Of a DNA stretch of 64,000 nt, positions 35,195 to 43,898 are shown piece after piece (position 1 is the first letter of the stretch; every line of letters starts with the position of its first letter). This stretch comes from Brevibacillus borstelensis (GTDB taxonomy: Bacteria; Bacillota; Bacilli; Brevibacillales; Brevibacillaceae). A program made the position numbers and the translations under genes. The stretch is from contig NZ_RHHO01000039.1 in NCBI RefSeq assembly GCF_003710865.1, positions 62,001 through 126,000 on the forward strand. Direction: 5' to 3'. The notes below the pieces were generated by a model, which saw only the letters and a program-made list of their open reading frames with translations, did no database searches and was not told the DNA's origin.

Positions 35195-36187
35195 ATGGAT
35201 CGAAAGCGGCTTGAACCCATGGGAGTGGGGGGCTTATTGGACCGGAGCTTTTCGGTGTACCGCCAACATTTTACCACGTTTTTTCTGTTGGCACTAATCC
35301 TGTTTGCTCCGCTGCTGTTGCTGCAGGAGGTACTGCTCAATGACGTAGGCAGCATGCCGCTGTTGGTATCGGACGATGATTCGAGCAGTTTTGAAGAGTT
35401 TTTGCAAAACCGTTTTATCCAATCGGATGAGGCAATGACGGACGACATCGGGAAATTGCTGGTGTATTTGCTGTTGTGGCTGCCGCTGAGTATCCTGCTG
35501 GTCTATCCGCAGCTGCAGGGAGCGACGCTGCTTGTTACTCAGGCTGCTGTGTACGGGGAATCGATCTCGCTGAAGGCTTCTTTGAAGCAATCATTTGGAA
35601 GGTTCTGGCCGATGGCAGGAAGCACGGTCGTCTATATGTTGATTGCAATTGGCATTATGCTCGCGTTTGGCGTGGCTATTTTTCTATTGTCGATGCTGGG
35701 GATTGGCATTGGCAGCTTGTTTGAGTTTGACGACCCGAATCCGGTTGTCATCGTCATCTTCGCCATCTTGGCCTATCTGCTGTTTTTGGTCCTGATGATT
35801 CTGGTTCCCGGGTATTTTCTCCTGCGCTGGGCGTTTTTTCTGCCGGTTGTCCTGGTGGAACGCGACGGGATCGGGATCGGACGGAGCTGGAGGCTGACGA
35901 AGGGGAACTTCTGGCGGTTAGTCGGGCTGTACCTGGTGCTCATGGTCATTTATTCGATTTTTTCAGGGGGCATTCAGGCCCTTCTCATGGGTATATTCGG
36001 CATATCCGTTTTGGGACAGCTGTTGATGGTTCTGTTCACATGTCTGTTGACTCCGTGGATGATGATCGTTTACTCGCTTGCCTATCTCGATCTGAAAGTA
36101 CGCCACGACGGAACGGATGTCGAAGCGCTGCTTCAGGAACAGACAGAACCGGCATTTACTGCCCCGGGGGCGGAAGATAGGCCATGA
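35195..36187 (+). CDS. Multispan membrane protein at the head of the MoxR cluster
   Basis: 330 aa with about six membrane segments. The cytoplasmic start GGLLDRSFSVYRQHFTTFFLLAL and the late GRSWRLTKGNFWRLVGLYLVL are typical of the glycerophosphodiesterase-membrane-domain-like family often found beside DUF4129 genes. No catalytic residues are seen. I use ATG 35195, 6 bases after TGGAGG; the frame from 35144 begins in the promoter. The stop overlaps the DUF4129 start (ATGA). Confidence 0.78.
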   Translation: MDRKRLEPMGVGGLLDRSFSVYRQHFTTFFLLALILFAPLLLLQEVLLNDVGSMPLLVSDDDSSSFEEFLQNRFIQSDEAMTDDIGKLLVYLLLWLPLSILLVYPQLQGATLLVTQAAVYGESISLKASLKQSFGRFWPMAGSTVVYMLIAIGIMLAFGVAIFLLSMLGIGIGSLFEFDDPNPVVIVIFAILAYLLFLVLMILVPGYFLLRWAFFLPVVLVERDGIGIGRSWRLTKGNFWRLVGLYLVLMVIYSIFSGGIQALLMGIFGISVLGQLLMVLFTCLLTPWMMIVYSLAYLDLKVRHDGTDVEALLQEQTEPAFTAPGAEDRP

Positions 36188-36819
36188 TCGATTCGGAAAT
36201 GCTTACCCAAGACAAGGAAAGGCTTGCGGACATTCTGGCCAGAGACGAATTTGGGGAAGTAAAAAAGCAGGGGAAGAGCTGGCTGGATGCCCTCTTCGAG
36301 GAAATCCTCGATACGATTGCCCGCATGCTGCAGTCGGCTGATGTCAGTCCGGGGACGGCAAGCGTGTTGTCAAAGGTTATCGTTGCCGCGGCTGTGATTG
36401 GCGTCATCGTTTTTCTTTTGATCTGGTGGCGGAGAATGGTCCGCAGGGGCCCGGCGGAGAACCAGTTGCTCGCCCGAGAAGAACGGATCCGCACGTATGC
36501 CGATTACTTGCGCGAGGCAAAAGAACGGGGACAAAAAGAAGACTGGCGCGAAGGTGTGCGCTATTCTTTTTTGGCTCTGCTCAGTTTTATGCAGGAGCGC
36601 TCTTGGGTTCGGATTGAGAGCTGGAAGACAAATTGGGAGTACCTCGATGAATTGCAGGCAAGGCAACCCGAGTGGGAAACGTTCTTCCGCACACATGCCC
36701 GTCTTTTTGAACAGGTTTGGTATGGAAGGGCCGAGCTTGCTCCGGCTGCTTTCTGGGAATCGCTGAGCGAATTGGAGAGGAGATTGCACGGGGAGGGAAA
36801 ACATGACGAACGCCGCTAA
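36184..36819 (+). CDS. DUF4129-domain membrane protein
   Basis: 211 aa with one membrane segment (about 60-82) and a cytoplasmic DUF4129 domain (about 95-205): GQKEDWREGVRYSFLALLSFMQERSW, a Trp-Glu-Tyr helix and FEQVWYGRAELAPAAFWE. In transglutaminase-type proteins this domain forms the C-terminal tail; here it is separate. It overlaps both neighbours by a few bases, so it is translationally coupled with them. Confidence 0.8.
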   Translation: MIDSEMLTQDKERLADILARDEFGEVKKQGKSWLDALFEEILDTIARMLQSADVSPGTASVLSKVIVAAAVIGVIVFLLIWWRRMVRRGPAENQLLAREERIRTYADYLREAKERGQKEDWREGVRYSFLALLSFMQERSWVRIESWKTNWEYLDELQARQPEWETFFRTHARLFEQVWYGRAELAPAAFWESLSELERRLHGEGKHDERR

Positions 36820-37930
36820 ATCAAGACTGGTTCTGGGAGCGGCGATCCTGCTTTTCTTAGTGGCGGGAATCATGCTGCTCAAACCGTCGAGCCAATCGTA
36901 TTCTGCCTATGTCTCCTTTTCTCCCAACCCCAATGGAACGAAGGCAGTAATGGAGCTGCTGGGACAAAAACGTGAGGCAATCAAGGAATGGAGAAAACCG
37001 ACGGGATTCCTTCCGGAAGGAACAAGCCAGGCCATGCTGCTTGTAGAACCATATAGCTTGCAGGAGGAAGAACAGGAAGAGCTCCTGCAATGGGTGGAAA
37101 AAGGGAATGACTTGCTCATCTTTCAAAGGGAGCCGGAAGGATGGGAGGATGCCGACCTAAGCGTCAGTCTGGTTGGAGGCTACGAGTCGGAACAACGGCG
37201 AGTAGAAAGCTCGCTGCTGAACAATCCCGGCTTCGGACAGGCAGATACGGAGTGGAGAATCGATCCTGCGGATGGAATGGAGCCGCTGCTCTCTGACCAG
37301 GAGGGGATTCTGGCGGGGCGGAGCCGGGTGGGAGAAGGGACAGTAAGCTTGTTTCTCGTCCCGGAGTGGCTCACGAACGGCAAGATAATGGAACATAACC
37401 ACTTTGAATTGATCTGGCCGTACCTCCAGGGAGACTGGAGCGTTTTTTGGATAGATGAGTACCATCACGGCTATCAGCAGAGACCGGGAATCCTGGCGAT
37501 CTATCCGGACTGGCTGATTGCCAGCCTGGCACAGCTCGCCATCGCTCTGCTGCTCTTTATCTGGTGGAAGGGGAAACGCTTTGGCCCCGTCTATACGCTT
37601 AGAGAATGGACAGTTCGTCGTGGAGATGAAACGCTTCTGGCGATTTCGAGCTGGTACGAACGGCGACGGCTGGCCAAGGACGCTCTGCAGATTCGGGAGG
37701 CGTACCTGCGTCAGTTGCTTGCGGACCGATGGGGATTGCACAAAGGCACGACCGATTACGAAATCGTCCGGGTAGCTGAAAGCCACTGGACAGCGCAAGA
37801 GGCCGGCAAGCTGAGCCACGCTCTCGCCCGGCTGGATGACGCAAAGAAAGACCGGCACTACACGGCGAAACGGCTGGTAGCCGACAGCCGGCTTTTAGAT
37901 GATGTGACCAAGCGATTGGAAAAGGAGTGA
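36803..37930 (+). CDS. DUF4350-domain membrane protein
   Basis: 375 aa. The first membrane segment (about 9-26) is followed by an extracytoplasmic DUF4350 domain (SYSAYVSFSPNPNGTKAVMELL, LLQWVEKGNDLLIF), a second membrane segment (about 238-256) and a cytoplasmic helical end with YERRRLAKDALQIREAYL. DUF4350 proteins regularly accompany MoxR ATPases and DUF58 proteins. Function is unknown. It overlaps the DUF4129 gene by 17 bases. Confidence 0.8.
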   Translation: MTNAAKSRLVLGAAILLFLVAGIMLLKPSSQSYSAYVSFSPNPNGTKAVMELLGQKREAIKEWRKPTGFLPEGTSQAMLLVEPYSLQEEEQEELLQWVEKGNDLLIFQREPEGWEDADLSVSLVGGYESEQRRVESSLLNNPGFGQADTEWRIDPADGMEPLLSDQEGILAGRSRVGEGTVSLFLVPEWLTNGKIMEHNHFELIWPYLQGDWSVFWIDEYHHGYQQRPGILAIYPDWLIASLAQLAIALLLFIWWKGKRFGPVYTLREWTVRRGDETLLAISSWYERRRLAKDALQIREAYLRQLLADRWGLHKGTTDYEIVRVAESHWTAQEAGKLSHALARLDDAKKDRHYTAKRLVADSRLLDDVTKRLEKE

Positions 37931-38859
37931 AGCAAAACGTGCAGCAATTGCTACAGGAAATGGAGAAGCACGTATTCGGACAACGGCAAAATATCCGCCT
38001 GCTGATTACCGCCATGCTGGCTGGAGGCCATGTTCTGCTGGAGGGGGTGCCCGGCATCGGGAAAACCAAAATGGTCCGGACCCTTTCACGGCTGATTGGC
38101 GGTGAATACAGAAGGATTCAATTTACGCCTGACCTGATGCCGAGCGACATTGTCGGAAACGTCGTTTTCAATATGCAGCAAAACTCGTTCGAAACCCTTA
38201 AAGGACCGATTTTTTCCAATCTGCTGCTGGCGGACGAGATCAACCGTACCCCGCCAAAGACACAGGCAGCGCTGCTGGAAGCAATGGAAGAGCGCCAGGT
38301 GACGATAAACGGGGTCACTTACGAGCTGCCGAATCCGTTTTTTGTCATGGCTACCCAAAACCCGGTTGAGTACGAGGGGACCTATGTATTGCCGGAAGCA
38401 CAGTTGGACCGGTTTTTGTTCAAGCTGCAGGTAGATTATCCGTCACAGGAGCAGGAACTGGAGATATTGAAGCAGCATGTTCCGTTCTTTGCCGAAAAGA
38501 AGGAGAGCGAAACGGTCGTATGCGGAATCGAGGAGATTGTTTTGCAGCGGCAAAAGCTGGAGGACGTAGTGGTGGAGGAGCAAATTCTCGCCTACATCAC
38601 GACGATCATCCGCAAGACGCGGGAGACAAAGAGACTATTGCTGGGAGCCAGTTCGCGTGCAGGCATCGCCGTACTCATGGCAAGCAAGGCATGGGCTTTG
38701 CTCGATAACCGGATGTATGTCACACCAGACGATGTCAAGGCTGTCGCCCGTCCAGCCCTCCGTCACCGGCTGATTGTGGCTCCACAAGTGGAATTGGAGG
38801 GGGGAAACAGTGACCACATCATCGACGAAACGCTCGCGGCCATTCCGGTCCCTCGTTAA
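37927..38859 (+). CDS. MoxR-family AAA+ ATPase
   Basis: 310 aa, chaperone-like AAA+ ATPase. Walker A GVPGIGKTK (about 40-48), Walker B with LLLADEINRTPPKTQAALLE (about 100), sensor ATQNPVEYEGTY and arginine-finger region EAQLDRFLFK (about 158), and the C-terminal lid. MoxR proteins help mature or activate partner complexes, usually with DUF58/vWA proteins. A GTG at 37927 overlaps the previous stop; a GTG at 37939 fits AAAGGAG somewhat better and is an equal candidate. It overlaps the DUF58 gene by 50 bases. Confidence 0.92.
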   Translation: MKQNVQQLLQEMEKHVFGQRQNIRLLITAMLAGGHVLLEGVPGIGKTKMVRTLSRLIGGEYRRIQFTPDLMPSDIVGNVVFNMQQNSFETLKGPIFSNLLLADEINRTPPKTQAALLEAMEERQVTINGVTYELPNPFFVMATQNPVEYEGTYVLPEAQLDRFLFKLQVDYPSQEQELEILKQHVPFFAEKKESETVVCGIEEIVLQRQKLEDVVVEEQILAYITTIIRKTRETKRLLLGASSRAGIAVLMASKAWALLDNRMYVTPDDVKAVARPALRHRLIVAPQVELEGGNSDHIIDETLAAIPVPR

Positions 38860-40180
38860 CAGGCTGCTGGAAAATGGCGTGCTGCCCACCAAGAGAATGA
38901 TCATCCTGCTCGGGTGTGGTGCTGCAGTCGCTGCGGCAGGCTCGCTGGCCGGACTCGGTTATGCGCTTTTTTGGATGTACAACGCTTTGCTGCTGTTGGC
39001 GAGCATCGCCGACTGGTATACGATGCCCCGAGCAAAGAAGATCGCAGCGGTTCGCAGGCTGCCTGAGCAGACCGACATCGGCCAGGAACTGACGGTGTCA
39101 ATCGAGCTGGAGAACCACAGCGGTCAACCGATCCTGTTCCGATTGCGAGACGATCTGCCCATCTCCTTTGACCGCCCGGAAGCGGTAGAGGGCATTCTGA
39201 AACAAAAGTATGAAACGGTATCGTACACAACGCGAGGAAACGAGCGGGGATTGTTTACGCTGTCCTATTTGTATTTGCGCTATCAGGGAAAAATCCGGCT
39301 GTGGGAAAAGCAGGCGAAAATCCCCTGTGAACAAAAGATCAAGGTGTATCCGGATCTCACCGCCGTCCGGGGCTATCTGCAGTCCCTTCAGGACAGCTTG
39401 ATTGTGGACGGGAAAAAAATTCTCTTGCGTACGAGAAGCGGTACAGAATTTCATGCGATCCGCGAATATGTGCAGGATGATGATCCACGCTACATAAACT
39501 GGTCTGCCTCAGCGCGGAGCAGGCGTCTGATGACAAACCAATACCGTCCGGAACAAGGCAAAGTGCTGACGATTCTCCTGGACTGCGGGCGGATGATGGG
39601 CGTCGAGCTGGAAGGGAAGACGAAGCTGGATTTGACCATCGAATCGGCGCTCACCTTGGCTGCCGTTGCGTTGAAGCAGGGAGATCAAGTAGCGTTGCTC
39701 GCTTTTTCCCACGAAATCAAAACGTATGTGCCGCCTGGCCGCGGGCTCGCCCACCTGCATACGCTCGTCGAAGCGGTGTACGATCTGCAAAGCGATTTTG
39801 TCGAATCCAATCCTCTGCAGGCACTGGAGTACCTGCATCGGCAGCAGAAGCGGCGGAGTCTGATCGTCCTCTTCTCCGACATGGAGAATTACTTGCTGGA
39901 GGATCAATTGGGAGCATACCTGTGGAGACTGCGGCGAAGTCATTTGCTGCTGCTGCTCTCGCTGGCTGATCCGCTGCTGCATGAGTGGAGCAGGACGGAG
40001 ACCAAAGACAGCCGTCTGGCGTACATCAAGGCGCTGGCGCAGCGCTTCTGGCTGGACCGCAAAGCGTTTCAACAAAAAATGATCGGCGCGGGCATCCAGG
40101 TACTGGACATTCCGGCCGATCAATTGACGCTGACTGTTGTAAACTCTTATTTGGACATCAAGTCGAGAGAAGCGCTCTGA
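38810..40180 (+). CDS. DUF58 (vWA-like) protein
   Basis: 456 aa. Two membrane segments near the start (about 28-70), a beta-sandwich, then the DUF58 core GTEFHAIREYVQDDDPRYINW (about 213) and a vWA-like fold with ILLDCGRMMG (about 257) and LIVLFSDMENYL. The MIDAS site appears degenerate (DCGRMM in place of DxSxS). It is the usual partner of MoxR. GTG 38810 has GAGGGGGG 6 bases upstream. The 3' end overlaps the convergent SpoIIM-like gene by 34 bases. Confidence 0.88.
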   Translation: MTTSSTKRSRPFRSLVNRLLENGVLPTKRMIILLGCGAAVAAAGSLAGLGYALFWMYNALLLLASIADWYTMPRAKKIAAVRRLPEQTDIGQELTVSIELENHSGQPILFRLRDDLPISFDRPEAVEGILKQKYETVSYTTRGNERGLFTLSYLYLRYQGKIRLWEKQAKIPCEQKIKVYPDLTAVRGYLQSLQDSLIVDGKKILLRTRSGTEFHAIREYVQDDDPRYINWSASARSRRLMTNQYRPEQGKVLTILLDCGRMMGVELEGKTKLDLTIESALTLAAVALKQGDQVALLAFSHEIKTYVPPGRGLAHLHTLVEAVYDLQSDFVESNPLQALEYLHRQQKRRSLIVLFSDMENYLLEDQLGAYLWRLRRSHLLLLLSLADPLLHEWSRTETKDSRLAYIKALAQRFWLDRKAFQQKMIGAGIQVLDIPADQLTLTVVNSYLDIKSREAL

Positions 40181-41139
40181 CCGCTGCTGCGGCGATGGCG
40201 GTACAATCCGTAGAGGTACCAGCCGGCCAAGGCGAGGAGCGTCAGCACGGCCACACTGTACTTCGCCTCCAAAGAGAGCGAAGACGGAGTAATGTACCCT
40301 TCGATGATCCCGGCGATGACAAACAGCGGCATCGTGCCCAGCAGCAACTGTGCGGATTCCTTCGCTGCCTGCAAAAACTGAAATTTGCGATGGTAAATGC
40401 CGGGTACAAGGAGCCGATAGCCCATGTGGAGTCCGGCTCCTCCGGCAATAAAGATGGCCGTCAGCTCGATCACGCCATGAGGCAGGATGTAAGCCCAGAA
40501 GGCATAGCTGCTGTCAGCCTGGCTGTAGACAGATGCCAACGCTCCGACCAACAGGCCGTTGAAAAGCAGCAGGTAAACGGGGAACACGCCGAGCGTAATG
40601 CCGCTGATAAAGGCCAGAAATGCCACCTTGATGTTATTCAGCATGATCGCGGTGGACATAAGCGGACTGTTGATGGCATCATGGCCTTCTCCCAGTCGGC
40701 TGGGATCGATTTGGGCAGCCATTCCCTCCGGCAGCACGTAATACAGATTCAATGGATCGACCATGACTGCTGCAAAGCCGGAAATTCCGCCAATGGCAAA
40801 CAGGAGCCCGGCCAGGCCGATGAACCAGATCCGCTTGTGCACCAGCGAAAACAGATGGACCCAAAAAAAGCGGGACAGCTGCCCGAGACTGCTGGACTGC
40901 TGTTGATAAGCAATGTTGTGGGCCCGTGCTACCAGTTGGTTTAAATAGCGGGTCACCTCATCGTTTGGATGGTAGGTTCGGATATAAGCCAAATGGGCGG
41001 AAGCTTTTTTGTACAGAAGCGTCAGACGGTCTATTTCCACCGCCCCGATAGAACGGGGGCGCTTTTGAAAGTGCTCCAGCAAGCGGTCGAGCTCAGCCCA
41101 GGTTGCTTTGTGCGCCTGCCAAAATGATGTCAGATTCAC
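40147..41139 (-). CDS. SpoIIM-like (DUF95) membrane protein
   Basis: 330 aa of the stage II sporulation protein M family. The cytoplasmic N-terminal 90 residues (FWQAHKATWAELDRLLEH, YIRTYHPNDEVTRYLNQLVARAHN) precede about six membrane segments; the conserved NNIKVAFLAFISGITLGVFPVYLLLFNG and ILPHGVIELTAIFIAGGAG are the family signature. These proteins are common in MoxR-DUF58 clusters as well as in sporulation. Its gene overlaps DUF58 tail-to-tail and is divergent from the RDD gene; GAAAGGAGG precedes the ATG. Confidence 0.85.
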   Translation of the reverse strand: MNLTSFWQAHKATWAELDRLLEHFQKRPRSIGAVEIDRLTLLYKKASAHLAYIRTYHPNDEVTRYLNQLVARAHNIAYQQQSSSLGQLSRFFWVHLFSLVHKRIWFIGLAGLLFAIGGISGFAAVMVDPLNLYYVLPEGMAAQIDPSRLGEGHDAINSPLMSTAIMLNNIKVAFLAFISGITLGVFPVYLLLFNGLLVGALASVYSQADSSYAFWAYILPHGVIELTAIFIAGGAGLHMGYRLLVPGIYHRKFQFLQAAKESAQLLLGTMPLFVIAGIIEGYITPSSLSLEAKYSVAVLTLLALAGWYLYGLYRHRRSSGQSASLDLMSK

Positions 41140-41203
41140 GAAAAGGGCCTCCTTTCAATTTTTTCATAAAGAGTGTAGTGTACAGGAAGGGTGAAGCACC
41201 GGC

Positions 41204-42028
41204 ATGAATGAACAACACATACCAAACCAGGCGGGACGAGAAGTTGCCATCGTCACACCGGAGCACGTCCAGCTAAGGTTTCAGACAGCCGGTCTCGGTA
41301 GCAGGGCGGCTGCTCATCTGATCGATACAGGGCTGCTTCTCTTGGTTAATATTACTGTATTTATTTTGTTTGGCATAGTTGTTTTTGGAAATGGAGAGGA
41401 TATTTTCCTGGAGTCGGAGAGCTATGCGATTGCCATTATAATGATCGCGCTGTTCCTGTTCAACTTTGGCTACTTCTTTGTCTGGGAATACTTTCGAGCC
41501 GGTCAGACGCCTGGCAAAAAATGGATGAAAATCCGTGTGATTCAGGAGAATGGTCAATCACTAACGTTTTTGTCAGCGGTGATCCGCAATCTGTTTCGGA
41601 TTATTGACAGCCTGCCGACCGGCTACTTGCTGGGAAGCATCGTTTCGTTTTTTCATCCGCGAGACAAGCGGATCGGCGACCTGGTGGCAGGGACGATCGT
41701 TGTGGTCGAGGAAGGCGCGGCCCGTACCCGTTTTCGCGGACGATGGGGCAGACAGGTGGAGAGATGGAAGGCGGAAGCCCCGCCGGTACTGCTCGACGAG
41801 CGGCAAAAGCGGGCCATTACACGTGAGGACTGGAACCTGCTGGCAACCTTCGTAGACAGACTTCCCTCTTTGTCTGAGGGGAAACGGATTGAACTGGCCA
41901 TGCAGATTGTTCGCCGCATCTGCACGCGGATCGATTGGCCGGATGGACAGGCGGCGGAAGCGCATCCGGTCGGGTTTGTCCTGCGGCTTCATGAGCAGCT
42001 CAAGCATGAATGGATGATCGGAAGATAA
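41204..42028 (+). CDS. RDD-family membrane protein with C-terminal cytoplasmic domain
   Basis: 274 aa. The RDD domain (about 25-165) shows GLGSRAAAHLIDTGLLLLVN with Arg and Asp in the first membrane segment, the GQTPGKKWMKIRVI motif and the end KRIGDLVAGTIVV. A soluble tail of about 100 residues follows (ITREDWNLLATFVDRLPSL), common in RDD proteins of MoxR clusters. Intact, unlike the RDD gene at 9209. GGAAGGGTG precedes the ATG. Confidence 0.85.
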   Translation: MNEQHIPNQAGREVAIVTPEHVQLRFQTAGLGSRAAAHLIDTGLLLLVNITVFILFGIVVFGNGEDIFLESESYAIAIIMIALFLFNFGYFFVWEYFRAGQTPGKKWMKIRVIQENGQSLTFLSAVIRNLFRIIDSLPTGYLLGSIVSFFHPRDKRIGDLVAGTIVVVEEGAARTRFRGRWGRQVERWKAEAPPVLLDERQKRAITREDWNLLATFVDRLPSLSEGKRIELAMQIVRRICTRIDWPDGQAAEAHPVGFVLRLHEQLKHEWMIGR

Positions 42029-42055
42029 AGATCAGGACGATGGTCCTGATCTTTT
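42027..42055 (+). terminator. Terminator after the RDD gene
   Basis: AAAGATCAGGA and TCCTGATCTTT are perfect arms around a 6-base loop; only four T residues follow, so termination may be partial. Confidence 0.65.
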
Positions 42056-42131
42056 GCGCAAAGAGGTGTCGAAAATTGTTTTATGATATAATAAAACCTC
42101 ATTCTTTGTCACACGAAAGGAGGGGGAACTG

Positions 42132-42644
42132 ATGAGCGACAAAATTTTGTCCGCATCGTCGTCACCATCCACAACGTTACATGCTCCCGATCAAAGCAAG
42201 CAGGGAAGACGGAAGCGCAACGGTTTGTTTAAAAGCTTGTTTCAAACGCTAGCGCCCCGCTCGGAGGAGAAACGCTCAGCCGTTCCAATCGTCCTGGCTG
42301 TTGTGCTGTGGGGAGGGCTGGCTTGGGCCGGGTACGCTTTTGCCGTACATACATTGGACAAGCAGCAGCAGCTGGTCAGCCAGCAAATTCAGGCGATACA
42401 GACGCAGAACGCTCAGCAAATGAAGGCGATGGAGGAGCAGATCGCACTGGTTCAAGATGAGATGAAGCAGGTCCAAAGCGGGCTTTCCAACATCGAGGAG
42501 GAGCTGCAGCTCACTGGAGAGACGCTCGGCGGAAGCAATAAGACGAAGCAGGCCCTGCAGGATCGGATCGATCAATTGAACAAACAGCTGGTCGATTTGA
42601 AAGCTTCGCTGAAAAAACTGGAGGATGCGGCTCGTGCTTGGTAA
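42132..42644 (+). CDS. Membrane-anchored coiled-coil protein
   Basis: 170 aa: a Ser-rich and basic cytoplasmic start, one membrane segment (about 52-72), then a long Gln/Glu/Lys-rich coiled coil (about 75-170; QQQLVSQQIQAIQTQNAQQM, LQDRIDQLNKQLVDLKASLK). I recognise no family. It overlaps the next gene, whose product also has a membrane segment and coiled coil, so the two may form a complex at the cell surface. AAAGGAGGGGG precedes the ATG. Confidence 0.72.
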   Translation: MSDKILSASSSPSTTLHAPDQSKQGRRKRNGLFKSLFQTLAPRSEEKRSAVPIVLAVVLWGGLAWAGYAFAVHTLDKQQQLVSQQIQAIQTQNAQQMKAMEEQIALVQDEMKQVQSGLSNIEEELQLTGETLGGSNKTKQALQDRIDQLNKQLVDLKASLKKLEDAARAW

Positions 42645-43701
42645 GATCCATCGCTTCTTTGCGTTTCTGCTCGCTCCAGCTGTCGGCTTTTTGCTGGCGT
42701 TCTCCCAGGCCAATCCGGTAGACAAGCTGCCTTACGAAGGGTTGGCATTATCAGCAAAGGCCGCGAACGAGCAGGTGGCCATGCTGCAGGAGCAAATGAA
42801 CGAGACGAAAGATCTGCTTCGCAATACGGAACTCCTGATCGAAGACATCCGCGAGCAAGCCACCAAAGAAAAAGAAGAGTACGAGAAGCAGAACCAATCG
42901 ATCCACAACCTCCTGGAGGCCAGCAAGTCGCAAACGCAAAAATCGGCGGACGTCTTGGACAAGCTCCTGGCCAACATGCTCGGCAACCCGATTGGCCAAA
43001 CCTTTGGCAAAAATGCAACGGTCAAGGTCTACTCCCTGGAGGAAGCAGGCTATCGGGGGTACATGGCCAAAGTCCGCTTAAACAATCCAAATGCCCTCAA
43101 GATGGTGCTCGCGGGCGATTCGGTCAAAAGTCGCGGAGAGACGACGAGTCACGCAGCCCGACGGACTGGCGCCATACTGGCGATCAATGCAGGGGGCTTT
43201 ATGAGCAAAGGCGGATATTTGACGCCGATTGGCACAACGGTCGTTGACGGCAAGATTCGCACGTTTTCCAATAATACGGATTTGAGCTTCGTCGGCTTTA
43301 ACAAAAACGGGCGACTGGTGGGAGGAAAGATTTCCTCTCAGGCTGAAATTACCAAGAAGGGCATTTTGCAAGGGGCCAGCTTCCTGCCGACCCTGCTCCA
43401 AAACGGCAAGCGGATGACGATACCGAAGCAATGGGCGAATACACGTCAGCCGCGGACACTGATTGGTCACTTTGACAATGGCGACTTGCTGCTGATCGTC
43501 ATCGACGGCCGGCGCAAGGGGTGGAGCAACGGCGTAACCTTGGAAGAGGCTCAGCGGAAGCTGCAGGAGTTTCACGTCGTGGATGCCTATAATCTGGACG
43601 GCGGCGGCTCCAGTGCCTTCTTCTACAACGGCAAGCTGCTGAACCGTCCATCCGGAGGCAAAGAGCGGCCGGTATCTAGCAATTTGGTCATCTTGCCGTA
43701 A
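42634..43701 (+). CDS. Phosphodiester glycosidase (NAGPA/DUF2233) family surface protein
   Basis: 355 aa: signal or anchor segment (about 8-26), a coiled coil (about 38-105), then an NAGPA domain (about 130-355). Family motifs: KVYSLEEAGYRGYMAKV, AILAINAGGFMSKGGYLTP (about 187), a TLIGHFDNGDLLLIVIDGR strand pair and YNLDGGGSSAFFYNG (about 311). Such proteins (like YoeB/EpsD-type DUF2233 proteins) act on cell-wall sugars or polysaccharides. I prefer GTG 42634, 10 bases after GGAGG, to ATG 42625, which is too close. Confidence 0.82.
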   Translation: MLGKIHRFFAFLLAPAVGFLLAFSQANPVDKLPYEGLALSAKAANEQVAMLQEQMNETKDLLRNTELLIEDIREQATKEKEEYEKQNQSIHNLLEASKSQTQKSADVLDKLLANMLGNPIGQTFGKNATVKVYSLEEAGYRGYMAKVRLNNPNALKMVLAGDSVKSRGETTSHAARRTGAILAINAGGFMSKGGYLTPIGTTVVDGKIRTFSNNTDLSFVGFNKNGRLVGGKISSQAEITKKGILQGASFLPTLLQNGKRMTIPKQWANTRQPRTLIGHFDNGDLLLIVIDGRRKGWSNGVTLEEAQRKLQEFHVVDAYNLDGGGSSAFFYNGKLLNRPSGGKERPVSSNLVILP

Positions 43702-43725
43702 CAGTCATGGGAAGACAGACGAAAT

Positions 43726-43782
43726 CCCTTTCTCGCAAGCAGGAAAAGAAGGCTTTTTCTGCAAACGAGAAAGGGTTTTTTT
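43726..43782 (+). terminator. Rho-independent terminator after the NAGPA-type gene
   Basis: CCCTTTCTCG and CGAGAAAGGG are perfect 10-bp arms; seven T residues follow. A smaller hairpin sits in the loop. Confidence 0.88.
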
Positions 43783-43898
43783 CGTTCTGACGTCGTTCCG
43801 GCTGTCCTCTCCGGGTGGATAAGACTTTCTCCACGTTGACTGGTCGGAATATTCAAAATTATAATGAAGCTAGGCAATACATAGACGGGAAGGAAAGG

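Noticed and set aside
40679..40944. Continuation of plus-strand frame 39985-40944 as a separate gene
   Set aside because: It runs antisense through the SpoIIM-like gene, which has a full set of family membrane motifs.
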